From positions 1 to 37,684 of the forward strand of contig CAIYMF010000166.1 in assembly GCA_903927265.1 (NCBI GenBank): DNA of 37,684 nucleotides, in the 5' to 3' direction. The first letter of the stretch is position 1. Every line of letters begins with the position of its first letter. The notes beneath the pieces were generated by a model. The model worked only from the letters and a program-made list of their open reading frames with translations. It was not told the origin of the DNA and made no database searches. This document shows, piece by piece, positions 14,416 through 21,812 of this stretch. The stretch comes from an uncultured bacterium (GTDB lineage Bacteria; Actinomycetota; Actinomycetes; S36-B12; CAIYMF01). A program made the position numbers and the translations under genes.

Positions 14416-15216
14416 TCAGCCTGCTCCGCGGGGAGTCCAACGGAAGACGCGGAGGGCAAGTACGAAGCCCACCACGGTCCAGATCACGAGCACGAGGGCG
14501 CACTTTCCTAGTTCCCAGGTTCCTGTTGCTTCCAGAGCCTGCGCGGTGTCGGGGAGGAAGACTGACCTCATGGCTTGCGTGAGCCATTTGAGCGGAAAGA
14601 GCGACGCGAACGTCTGCATCCATTGGGGTAACTGCGTGAAGATGAAGAACACTCCCGAGGTGAATTGCAAGATCAGTACGACGGGAGCAACGAGCGCCGA
14701 TGCACCCTTGCCGCTACGCGGAACGACGGAATAGGCGATGCCCAACAGTGTGCAGGCGATCAAGCCAAGCACGCTGACCCACACGAATGTGAACCATTGA
14801 GTGGCGGTGCTGGGCAGGTTGATGTGAAAGAAGAGCACACCAACCACGAGCAGCAGGAGGACCTGTGCGATGTAGGCGACGAAGACCATTCCGATCTTGC
14901 CGATGAAGTACGAGGCCTTCGGCATCGGTGTTCCCTGTAGACGCTTGAGTGTGCCGTCTTCGCGTTCCATCGGAATAGCAATCGCGAGGTTCTGAAACGA
15001 CGTGTAGAGCACGCCCGACGCGATCATGCCGGCGAGGAAATACTGCGCAAAGGTCACGCCGCTGCCACCCATGTCTTGGTTGGCAAACACCGATCCGAAG
15101 ATCACGAGCAGCACCATGGGGAGAGCGAAGTTGAAGACGGCCGATTCGCGATCGCGGAAGAACTGGCGCAGTTCGATGCCGACGCGTGCACGGCCGAGGC
15201 GAAGCGTGCGGCTCAT
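14416..15216 (-). CDS. ABC-2 type exporter permease
   Basis: The 266-residue protein has six predicted membrane spans with the ABC-2 layout: RQFFRDRESAVFNFALPMVLLVIFGSVF, an AQYFLAGMIASGVLYTSF segment, the IPMEREDGTLKRLQGTPMPKASYFIGK coupling region, and a later LTQAMRSVF segment. It should form the membrane part of an exporter with the adjacent ATPase. It is third in the padR-ATPase-permease operon; its ATG overlaps the ATPase stop (ATGA). Substrate is unknown; drug or lipid efflux under PadR control is the common theme for such operons. Confidence 0.9.
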   Translation of the reverse strand: MSRTLRLGRARVGIELRQFFRDRESAVFNFALPMVLLVIFGSVFANQDMGGSGVTFAQYFLAGMIASGVLYTSFQNLAIAIPMEREDGTLKRLQGTPMPKASYFIGKIGMVFVAYIAQVLLLLVVGVLFFHINLPSTATQWFTFVWVSVLGLIACTLLGIAYSVVPRSGKGASALVAPVVLILQFTSGVFFIFTQLPQWMQTFASLFPLKWLTQAMRSVFLPDTAQALEATGTWELGKCALVLVIWTVVGFVLALRVFRWTPRGAG

Positions 15217-16079
15217 GACTGTGCCCCATTTCGCTCGTTGTCGGCGTGTTCGTCGAGGAGCGCGAGGTAGGTATCTTCCAGCGTCGGTCTGCGCACGGTG
15301 AGATCTGGTATCTCGCCGGGGAATCGGGAGGCAAGTTCGTTGACCAAACGCGTGGGGGAGTGGGTGCGTTCGGATCTCTCGCCACCTTCGTCAACCCAAC
15401 TGACGATGGCTTCACCAGAATTGCGACCGCCGATCTTGCTGGGTGTATCGCAGGCGATGATGCGGCCTGAGGCGATCACCGCAACACGCTCGGCGAGATG
15501 CTCGGCCTCTTCGAGGTAGTGCGTGGTCAGCAGGATTGTGGTTCCTGCAGCCTTGAGTGCATCGATGAGTTCCCAAAATTCGCGCCGCGCCTCGGGATCG
15601 AAGCCGGTGGTTGGCTCGTCGAGGAACAACACATCGGGACTGCCGATCACGCCAAGGGCCACATCGAGGCGTCGACGCTGACCGCCCGAAAGCTTGTCAT
15701 TGCGAGCGTTTGTCTTCTCGGTGAGGCCCACTGATGCGATGACCTCATCGGGGTCGCGGGGTGAAGGATAGTAGCGCGCGAAGTGTCGAACCGCCTCGCG
15801 CACGGTGAGGTCACCGAGGTCGCGCGAGGTTTGCAGCACAATGCCCAAGCGGGCGCGCCAGGCCAGATCGCCGTTCTGGGGATCGACGCCGAGCACGCGC
15901 GCTTCACCCGAATCGGCGTGTCGGTATCCCTCAAGGATTTCCGTCGCCGTTGTCTTGCCCGCACCGTTGGGGCCGAGGAGGGCAACACATTCGCCATCGG
16001 CCACCTCAAGGCTGATTCCATCGAGTGCCTGATGGTCGCCGTAGCGCTTGGTGAGATTGACAACGCTGATAGCGCTCAT
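15213..16079 (-). CDS. ABC exporter ATP-binding protein
   Basis: The 288-residue ATPase contains Walker A GPNGAGKTT, signature LSGGQRRRLDVALG, Walker B VLFLDEPTTGFDP and the switch histidine in LLTTHYLEEAEHLAERV. The C-terminal about 70 residues (GRNSGEAIVSWVDEGG onward) form the accessory domain seen in DrrA-like proteins. ATG 16079 overlaps the padR stop as ATGA; upstream in-frame codons are non-conserved. It pairs with the permease encoded next. Confidence 0.93.
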   Translation of the reverse strand: MSAISVVNLTKRYGDHQALDGISLEVADGECVALLGPNGAGKTTATEILEGYRHADSGEARVLGVDPQNGDLAWRARLGIVLQTSRDLGDLTVREAVRHFARYYPSPRDPDEVIASVGLTEKTNARNDKLSGGQRRRLDVALGVIGSPDVLFLDEPTTGFDPEARREFWELIDALKAAGTTILLTTHYLEEAEHLAERVAVIASGRIIACDTPSKIGGRNSGEAIVSWVDEGGERSERTHSPTRLVNELASRFPGEIPDLTVRRPTLEDTYLALLDEHADNERNGAQS

Positions 16080-16633
16080 GGTGAATCCTTTCCCGAGGAT
16101 TTCGGTGGTGCGAGGATGGTGGCGCGCGTTTCGTTGACCCACGCGAGTTGTGCCCGTGCAGCATGTTCGCCCGCACTGACGGTTGCGAGCCAGTAGTGAC
16201 CGTGTACTGAGTGGTGCTCTCCATTGGCAATCTGTTCGCGAGCAGCGGCAAAGGTCGACAGTTGTTCACGTGCCTGCAATTCCGTGCGATCGAGAATTGC
16301 TGCGAGATCATTGTCGTCGAGGGAGGCACCGAAGAAGACCCTCAGCAATGTGGCGTTGCGCGGCTGTTGCCGCTCGGGCTCGTCGCGTAAGCGGCGAGTG
16401 AGTTCACGTCGCCCCGCTGCCGTGATGCGGTAGGTCGAGGAGCGATCGACGCTGGTTGACGTGACGAATCCGAGTTGCTGCAGGGTGGCCAGGCACGGAT
16501 AAATCTGTCCAAAACTTTCATGCCAGAAGTGGCCGAGGACATCGGTGATCGCCTGACGAAGTTCGTACCCGGTCATGGGCTGAATCGACAGAGCGCCCAG
16601 TACCGCGAGGTCTGTTTGAGACTGACGTGCCAT
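16076..16633 (-). CDS. PadR-family transcriptional regulator
   Basis: The 185-residue protein has an N-terminal winged helix (LAVLGALSIQPMTGYELRQAITDVLGHFWHESFGQIYPCLATLQQLGFV, residues 9-57) and a helical C-terminal dimerisation domain, the PadR plan. It is the first gene of the exporter operon. The -10 TATAGT (16640-16645) is 6 nt before the ATG and is overlapped by a perfect 19-bp palindrome at 16641-16659, implying autorepression. The same site lies 40 bp upstream of the divergent PPOX gene and may control it too. Confidence 0.92.
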   Translation of the reverse strand: MARQSQTDLAVLGALSIQPMTGYELRQAITDVLGHFWHESFGQIYPCLATLQQLGFVTSTSVDRSSTYRITAAGRRELTRRLRDEPERQQPRNATLLRVFFGASLDDNDLAAILDRTELQAREQLSTFAAAREQIANGEHHSVHGHYWLATVSAGEHAARAQLAWVNETRATILAPPKSSGKDSP

Positions 16634-16639
16634 GGCATT

Positions 16640-16645
16640 ACTATA
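16640..16645 (-). promoter_or_regulatory. -10 element of the padR operon (leaderless)
   Basis: TATAGT on the minus strand followed by AATGCC and the padR ATG at 16633. Five of its six bases lie within the adjacent palindrome. Confidence 0.7.
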
Positions 16646-16659
16646 TCTAGTAGATATAG
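16641..16659. promoter_or_regulatory. PadR-type operator palindrome
   Basis: CTATATCTA-G-TAGATATAG is a perfect inverted repeat with a one-base centre, AT-rich against a GC-rich background. It overlaps the padR -10 box and lies between padR and the divergent PPOX-fold gene. Binding by the adjacent PadR protein is inferred from position and symmetry. Confidence 0.8.
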
Positions 16660-16698
16660 GATTGTTGAGGCTTTCACCAACCGGATCAAAGGATTGAT

Positions 16699-17088
16699 AT
16701 GACCACCACCCTCGAATCCCTCGCAGCGGGCAAGTACATGTCGCTCACGACGTTCAAGCGCGACGGCAGTGCGGTGGCGACTCCCGTGTGGCTCGTGCGT
16801 GATGGCGATGCGCTTCGAGTGGTCACCGACGTAGACGCAGGCAAGGCAAAGCGAATCCGCAACAACGACTCTGTCCTCGTGGCGCCCTGCGACATGCGAG
16901 GCAACATTCAAGGTGATCAGGTTCCGGCAACCGCTGAACTCCAAGACGCTGACGCAACGATCGAAACGGCAGCAGCCATTCGAGCGCGCTACGGAATGAT
17001 GGGCTGGTTCTTGATGAAGCGTGCCCAGCGCAAGGTAAAGAAAACTGGTGTGCCGACCCAGGTTGGCATCGTGATCAGGCTGAGCTAA
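16699..17088 (+). CDS. PPOX-fold (F420/FMN-binding split-barrel) oxidoreductase-like protein
   Basis: The 129-residue protein has the split-barrel pattern of the actinobacterial PPOX class: KYMSLTTFKRDGSAVATPVWLVRDGDALRVVTDVDAGKAKRIRNNDSVLVAPCDMRGN. Members bind F420 or flavin; the cofactor is not decidable here. It has no partner domain. AAAGGA 6 nt upstream of the ATG acts as ribosome binding site, unlike the leaderless neighbours. It is divergent from padR and may share its operator, perhaps as part of a detoxification response together with the exporter; that link is inference. Confidence 0.85.
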   Translation: MTTTLESLAAGKYMSLTTFKRDGSAVATPVWLVRDGDALRVVTDVDAGKAKRIRNNDSVLVAPCDMRGNIQGDQVPATAELQDADATIETAAAIRARYGMMGWFLMKRAQRKVKKTGVPTQVGIVIRLS

Positions 17089-17110
17089 CGCGATCGATTT
17101 GGTCGCACTA

Positions 17111-17154
17111 CTGCAAGTGACTTGCAGTCGCTGAACAGTCGCAAATCCCTTGCA
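17111..17154. promoter_or_regulatory. Two TGCAA-N5-TTGCA-type boxes upstream of the peroxiredoxin gene
   Basis: The first box is a perfect palindrome, CTGCAAGTGACTTGCAG (17111-17127). A second copy, CGCAA-ATCCC-TTGCA (17140-17154), keeps the same 5-bp spacer, with centres 28 bp apart. They precede candidate promoter hexamers TACACT (17175-17180) and TAGGGT (17184-17189). This looks like a tandem operator for a dimeric regulator; the regulator is not in the window. Confidence 0.65.
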
Positions 17155-17257
17155 CCCCAATGGATTTCGCCATTTACACTCAGGTAGGGTGAGGTTACCG
17201 AAGGAAAGTATCGCGCTTTCCGGATTCCCTGATGCAGCACACAACGAGGAGATGATC

Positions 17258-17890
17258 GTGGCGATTCGCCTGGGCGACGAGGCCCCCAACTTCACTGCCG
17301 AGACCACCGAAGGCCCCATCGACTTCCACGAATGGAAGTCGGGCGCGTGGGCAGTGTTCTTTAGCCACCCCGCCGACTTCACTCCCGTGTGTACCACCGA
17401 ACTGGGTCGCACTGCTGCTCTGCAGTCGGAGTTCGTCAGGCGCAACGTCAAGACGATCGCGGTGTCAGTTGACCCGCTTGAGTCGCACAAGAACTGGGCA
17501 GGTGACATCGGCGACGTCGGCGGTACCGACTTGAACTTCCCGATCATCGCTGACGAGAGCCGCGTTGTTTCGAACCTGTACGACATGCTGCACCCGGGTG
17601 AGGGTGATACCTCAACGGTTCGCTCGGTGTTCATCATCGACCCGGCCAACAAGGTGCGGCTGACCCTCACCTACCCCAAGTCAGTGGGACGTAACTTCGA
17701 CGAGATTCTGCGCGTCATCGATGCCCTTCAGCTCACCGACGCGGCGCCAGTGTCGACTCCGGTCGACTGGGTTCCCGGTGGCCGGGTCATCGTGTCGCCG
17801 GCACTGTCGACGGCCGATGCCACCGAGCGCTTCGGTGATGTCGAGGAGGTCAAGCCCTACCTGCGCTGGACCCCCCAGCCGACCGTCTAA
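17258..17890 (+). CDS. 1-Cys peroxiredoxin (Prx6 type)
   Basis: The 210-residue protein reduces peroxides. The peroxidatic site is FSHPADFTPVCTTELG with C45 and T42; no other cysteine occurs, so it is a 1-Cys enzyme. The C-terminal extension (TPVDWVPGGRVIVSPALSTADATERFGDVEEVKPYLRWTPQP) is typical of the Prx6 group. GAGGAG (17246-17251) abuts ATG 17252 but stands 6 nt from GTG 17258, so the GTG is the likelier start; the alternative adds two residues. Two palindromic boxes lie upstream. Confidence 0.93.
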   Translation: MAIRLGDEAPNFTAETTEGPIDFHEWKSGAWAVFFSHPADFTPVCTTELGRTAALQSEFVRRNVKTIAVSVDPLESHKNWAGDIGDVGGTDLNFPIIADESRVVSNLYDMLHPGEGDTSTVRSVFIIDPANKVRLTLTYPKSVGRNFDEILRVIDALQLTDAAPVSTPVDWVPGGRVIVSPALSTADATERFGDVEEVKPYLRWTPQPTV

Positions 17891-17914
17891 GAGGCTATTC
17901 GCCAGACTGAGCGC

Positions 17915-18958
17915 ATGAGAGCAGTCAGCTACCCCGATTACGGCATTACGCCAACCTTGGGGAAGCTGGCTGCTCCTGTGTGCAGTGACGACGGCGTGGT
18001 GGTTGAGGTGCGCGCCACCGGCGTCTGTCGTAGTGACTGGCATGCGTGGCAAGGGCACGATGAGGTGCCGTGCTTTCCCCATGTTCCGGGTCATGAATAC
18101 GCGGGCGTTATCTCCGAGGTGGGCGCTGATGTCTCGGGATGGAAAGTCGGCGACCGCGTCGTGGTGCCCTTCGCTTTGGGCTGCGGAACCTGTCCCACCT
18201 GTCTGGACGGCGCGCATCATGTGTGTCCCGACAACCTGCAGCCGGGCTTCACGTCGTGGGGATCCTTTGCTGACTACGTAGGGGTGCCGCGGGCTCAGGC
18301 CAATCTCGTCGCGCTGCCCGAGGCGGTGGATTTCGTCTCTGCTGCATCGATCGGTTGCCGCTTCGCCACCTCGTACCACGCCGTCGTTGAGCGAGCCCGC
18401 ATCCGTGAGGGCGAATGGTTGGCAGTTCACGGGTGCGGCGGCATCGGACTTTCGGCGCTGATGGTCGGAGTGGCGATGGGTGCCCGAGTGATTGCCGTTG
18501 ATGTGTCGGAGACGGCGCTGAAGGCGGCGAGCGAACTTGGAGCTGAAGTCGTGGTGCAGGGGCCTGGCGAGGTGGCGGCTCGCATTATCGAGATCACCGG
18601 AGGGGGCGCCCATGTGTCGATGGATGCGCTGGGAGCAGTACCCACCATGCGCGCCTCGATCGAATGTTTGCGACCACGCGGTCGGCACCTGCAGGTCGGC
18701 TTGATGCTCGGTGACGCCTCAGACACCGCCGTTCCCATGGGTCGAGTGCTCGCGTATGAACTGGCATTGATGGGAAGCCACGGCATGCCTGCTGGTGATT
18801 ATGGATCGATGCTCGATCTGGTGGCGTCGGGTCAACTTCGGCCCGAACTTTTGGTTGGTCGAGTGATTGCTTTGTCGGAAGCGGGCAAGACTCTCGCGGC
18901 AATGAGCCAGCCACCGACAGGATCAGGTATGACGGTGGTCGACATGGCGCTGTCATGA
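17915..18958 (+). CDS. Zinc-dependent alcohol dehydrogenase
   Basis: The 347-residue medium-chain dehydrogenase has catalytic-zinc ligands C38, H60-E61 and C148, structural-zinc cysteines C90, C93, C96 and C104 (GCGTCPTCLDGAHHVC), and a nucleotide fold HGCGGIGLSALMVGVAMGARVIAVDVS. It should oxidise an alcohol or reduce an aldehyde with NAD(P). It opens a three-gene operon: its stop overlaps the next start as ATGA. Neighbours suggest a catabolic route through an aldehyde and a 2-oxo acid, substrate unknown. Confidence 0.92.
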   Translation: MRAVSYPDYGITPTLGKLAAPVCSDDGVVVEVRATGVCRSDWHAWQGHDEVPCFPHVPGHEYAGVISEVGADVSGWKVGDRVVVPFALGCGTCPTCLDGAHHVCPDNLQPGFTSWGSFADYVGVPRAQANLVALPEAVDFVSAASIGCRFATSYHAVVERARIREGEWLAVHGCGGIGLSALMVGVAMGARVIAVDVSETALKAASELGAEVVVQGPGEVAARIIEITGGGAHVSMDALGAVPTMRASIECLRPRGRHLQVGLMLGDASDTAVPMGRVLAYELALMGSHGMPAGDYGSMLDLVASGQLRPELLVGRVIALSEAGKTLAAMSQPPTGSGMTVVDMALS

Positions 18959-20982
18959 CCGAACTCACTGTTCTCGGCGCCTGTCATCACGACTGCCCCG
19001 ACACATGTGCGTGGGAGGTGACGGTCGTTGACGGGGTGGCCACAGGTCTTCGAGGTAGCGCTGGCCATCCGTTCACGCGCGGCACCCTGTGCCCGAAAGT
19101 TAACCGCTTCATCGATCGCGTGTACCACCCCGAACGGCTTCTGACACCCCTGCGTCGAGTGGGCCCGAAGGGGAGTGGTGAATTCGAGCCGATCACGTGG
19201 GACGAGGCGATCGGCGAGATAGCCACACGCATGCGCACGTTGATCGATGCAGGTCGCGCCGAGTCAATCCTGCAATTTGAATTTGCTGGCACCCAGGGTG
19301 AGATTCAAATGGGCGTGATGATCGACCGGTTGTTTGACGCCATTGGCGCCAGCGACATTAAGCGTGAGCTCTGCGGGGTGACTGCCAGTAGGGGTGCGGC
19401 CGAAGTGCTGGGAGTGCCGTTCGGTGTCGAGCCGGAGTCATTGCGTCATGCGCGCACCGTTGTTCTGTGGGGCACCAACACGCGCATCACGAACCGCCAT
19501 CTCTGGCCATTCATTGAGCAGGCTCGCGCCGATGGCGCGTTGGTGATCGTCATCGACCCGATCCGTACTGACACTGCTCGCGAAGCAGACGTTTTCGTGC
19601 AACTGCGGCCCGGTTCCGATGTTGCTCTCGTACTTGCACTCGTTCATGTTCTTGATCGTGAAGGACTCATCGATCAGCCATGGCTCATCGACCACACCAC
19701 GGGTTGGGACGCCCTTCGTGCATCGGCTGCTCAGTGGACGCCAGCGCATGCGGCGAAGGCAACCGGTATCGACGCCGAGCGCATCGAATGGTTGGCACAT
19801 CGGCTCGCAACCGAGCAGCCCACAGGCATTCGGGCGTTGATCGGCGCTGAACACCGCGAAAACGGTCAAGAAATCCTGCGCTCGGTCGCGATGTTGTCGG
19901 CGGTGCTCGGTTCGTGGCGTGAGGTGGGCGGTGGTTTCGCTCGATCGGTTGGAATCTGGCATGAGAGTGCTCTCACATCACAGGTGAGACCCGAACGTCG
20001 CACTTTCAACATGGCTCGACTCGGAGAAGTGCTCAACGATTCGAACGTTGACCCCGGCATTGAGATGCTGTTCGTCCACAATTGCAATCCGGCGAACATT
20101 CTTCCCGATCAGAACCTCGTCGTCGCCGGTCTCGAGCGCGATGACTTGTTCACGGTGGTCATTGAGCAGTTCATGACCGACACAGCACGGTATGCCGACA
20201 TTGTGCTGCCCGCTACCACGCAGATTGAGCATCTCGACCTTTCGCCTGCATGGGGTCACTTCTACCTCGCACTGAACCAACCAGCGATCGAGCCTCGCGG
20301 CGCGGCGTTGCCCAATACCGAAATCGCCCGACGCTTGGCCGCGGCGCTCGAACTCGATGATCCGCGACTTCACGAAAGTGATGAGGAGCTGGTGCGCGAC
20401 CTTCTTGATTCCGGTCATCCATTCCTCGATGGCATCACCTATGAGCGGTTGGCCGCTGAAGGATGGGCGCGCTTGGCGGTTCCTGAGGGTGCGCGGCCCC
20501 ATATCGATCCGCTCCCGGGCATTCCGACCGATCCGATGCGATTGGGCGCGCTCGAACATCGGCCCGGTCGCGAGACGACGGACGGTGACTCGCAACTTGT
20601 GCAACGCTTCCCGCTGGCACTGATGTCGCGCAAGCAGCATCCCAAGTTCCTCAACGCCAACTACGGCGGATTCACCGCGCATCTACCCTCCTCGGGTCAG
20701 CCGTTGCTGCAGATTCATCGCGACGATGCCGTCGCGCGTGACATTGCCGAAGGCGATCGGGCGCGTGTGTTCAATGACCGTGGCTCGCTTACTCTCACCG
20801 TTGAGATCAGTGACGTGGTGCAGCCCGGGCTTGTCGCCATGCCTTTCGGTTGGTGGCACCGCAGTACTCCAGAAGGGCGTGCGGTGAATGCCCTCACGAA
20901 CGCGACGGTCGCCGCCGACGATCGCGGCTCGGCCTACTTCCACGACACCTTGGTGCAGGTAGAGAAAGCAGTTGGCAACTAA
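18955..20982 (+). CDS. Molybdopterin oxidoreductase with N-terminal Fe4S4 cluster (DMSO reductase family)
   Basis: The 675-residue protein begins with a cluster motif C10-x3-C14-x3-C18-x27-C46 (CHHDCPDTC ... TLCPK), followed by molybdopterin-binding domains: VVLWGTNTRITNRHLWPFIEQARADGALVIVIDPIRTDTA, LFVHNCNPANILPDQN, FMTDTARYADIVLPATTQIEHLD, and a C-terminal dinucleotide-binding barrel (VFNDRGSLTLTVEISDVVQPGLVAMPFGWW). C140 (ELCGVTASRG) lies where the family usually places its Mo ligand; that assignment is inferred. There is no Tat signal, so it is cytoplasmic and single-subunit as encoded here. The substrate is unknown. It overlaps the dehydrogenase gene (ATGA) and the hydratase gene (TAATG). 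Confidence 0.9.
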   Translation: MTELTVLGACHHDCPDTCAWEVTVVDGVATGLRGSAGHPFTRGTLCPKVNRFIDRVYHPERLLTPLRRVGPKGSGEFEPITWDEAIGEIATRMRTLIDAGRAESILQFEFAGTQGEIQMGVMIDRLFDAIGASDIKRELCGVTASRGAAEVLGVPFGVEPESLRHARTVVLWGTNTRITNRHLWPFIEQARADGALVIVIDPIRTDTAREADVFVQLRPGSDVALVLALVHVLDREGLIDQPWLIDHTTGWDALRASAAQWTPAHAAKATGIDAERIEWLAHRLATEQPTGIRALIGAEHRENGQEILRSVAMLSAVLGSWREVGGGFARSVGIWHESALTSQVRPERRTFNMARLGEVLNDSNVDPGIEMLFVHNCNPANILPDQNLVVAGLERDDLFTVVIEQFMTDTARYADIVLPATTQIEHLDLSPAWGHFYLALNQPAIEPRGAALPNTEIARRLAAALELDDPRLHESDEELVRDLLDSGHPFLDGITYERLAAEGWARLAVPEGARPHIDPLPGIPTDPMRLGALEHRPGRETTDGDSQLVQRFPLALMSRKQHPKFLNANYGGFTAHLPSSGQPLLQIHRDDAVARDIAEGDRARVFNDRGSLTLTVEISDVVQPGLVAMPFGWWHRSTPEGRAVNALTNATVAADDRGSAYFHDTLVQVEKAVGN

Positions 20983-21716
20983 TGGCTGAAGAGACAAATG
21001 TTGATGTGCGCCGCGCAGTCGCCGAGTCGATCGTGCAGGCGCGACGCGAGGGTCGGCTGTTGTCGCCAGAAGAAGGTCGGCGGCTTCCGGTAGTCGACGC
21101 CTATGCGGTGCAGGATGTGGTCATCGCGCAACTTCGGCAGGGCGAGGTCAGAGCCGGGTGGAAGCTGGGCTACACCTCCGATGCCATGCGCCGACAGATG
21201 GGTATCGACGAGCCCAATCTCGGACCGTTGTTCGAGTCGATGATGTTGACCAACGACGCTGTTGTTTCCTCCGGCGTGGTGCAGCCGAAGGCCGAGCCTG
21301 AGATTGCCGCGATCATTGGTTCTGATGGCCAGGTAGTCGAGTGGCGTGCGGCAATTGAAGTCGTCGACTCGGTGTGGGAGGGGTACGCCTTTGACTGGGC
21401 ACTGAATACGGCCGACGGATCGTCGGCGGCCTTGGTGGTTCTCGGCGAGGCATTGTCGGCCGATGGTCTGGCACGTCTACCGGTGTCGCTCGCTCGCAAC
21501 GGCAGCATTGAGCAACACGGTTGGGGGCGCAATGCGATGGGCGATCCGGCCGCAGCACTCCAGTGGCTGATCGAGCGACTGGCTGAACGTGGCGATCAGT
21601 TGTGCGAAGGCGACGTCGTGATCACCGGAGGGCTCACTGCCGCCGTGGCGTTCGAGTCAGGCGATGTGATTGAAGCGGCCATCGGCAACGCATCGGTGCG
21701 CGTGTCACGCCGTTAG
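20982..21716 (+). CDS. 2-keto-4-pentenoate hydratase / 2-oxo-3-hexenedioate decarboxylase family protein
   Basis: The 244-residue protein fits the MhpD/DmpH branch of the FAH superfamily: GWKLGYTSDAMRRQMGIDEPNLGPLFESMM, QPKAEPEIAAIIG with the metal-binding acidic pair, EVVDS, and ITGGLTAAVAFESGDVIEAAIG at the C-terminus. Such enzymes hydrate or decarboxylate 2-oxo acids in meta-cleavage pathways; which of the two applies is unclear. ATG 20982 overlaps the oxidoreductase stop by one base. No ring-cleavage dioxygenase is present in the window. The operon ends at the terminator immediately downstream. Confidence 0.87.
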   Translation: MAEETNVDVRRAVAESIVQARREGRLLSPEEGRRLPVVDAYAVQDVVIAQLRQGEVRAGWKLGYTSDAMRRQMGIDEPNLGPLFESMMLTNDAVVSSGVVQPKAEPEIAAIIGSDGQVVEWRAAIEVVDSVWEGYAFDWALNTADGSSAALVVLGEALSADGLARLPVSLARNGSIEQHGWGRNAMGDPAAALQWLIERLAERGDQLCEGDVVITGGLTAAVAFESGDVIEAAIGNASVRVSRR

Positions 21717-21749
21717 TCCGTCTGGGAGATGCCGTGAAACCGGCTTCTA

Positions 21750-21786
21750 TGAGCAAAAACAACCCGCTTCGGGCGTTTTTCGCTCA
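21750..21786. terminator. Bidirectional intrinsic terminator
   Basis: TGAGC-AAAAAC (21750-21760) pairs with GTTTTT and GCTCA (21775-21786), enclosing a CCCG-CTT-CGGG hairpin (21763-21773). A T5 tract is present on each strand. It separates the convergent hydratase and alpha/beta-hydrolase genes and should stop both transcripts. Confidence 0.85.
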
Positions 21787-21812
21787 CAGAACGAGGTGAG
21801 CTGACGTGCGAC

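Noticed and set aside
17111-17127. Terminator of the PPOX gene
   Set aside because: The palindrome has a one-base centre and no T-run, so it cannot form a normal hairpin terminator; a protein operator fits better, and a second copy lies downstream.
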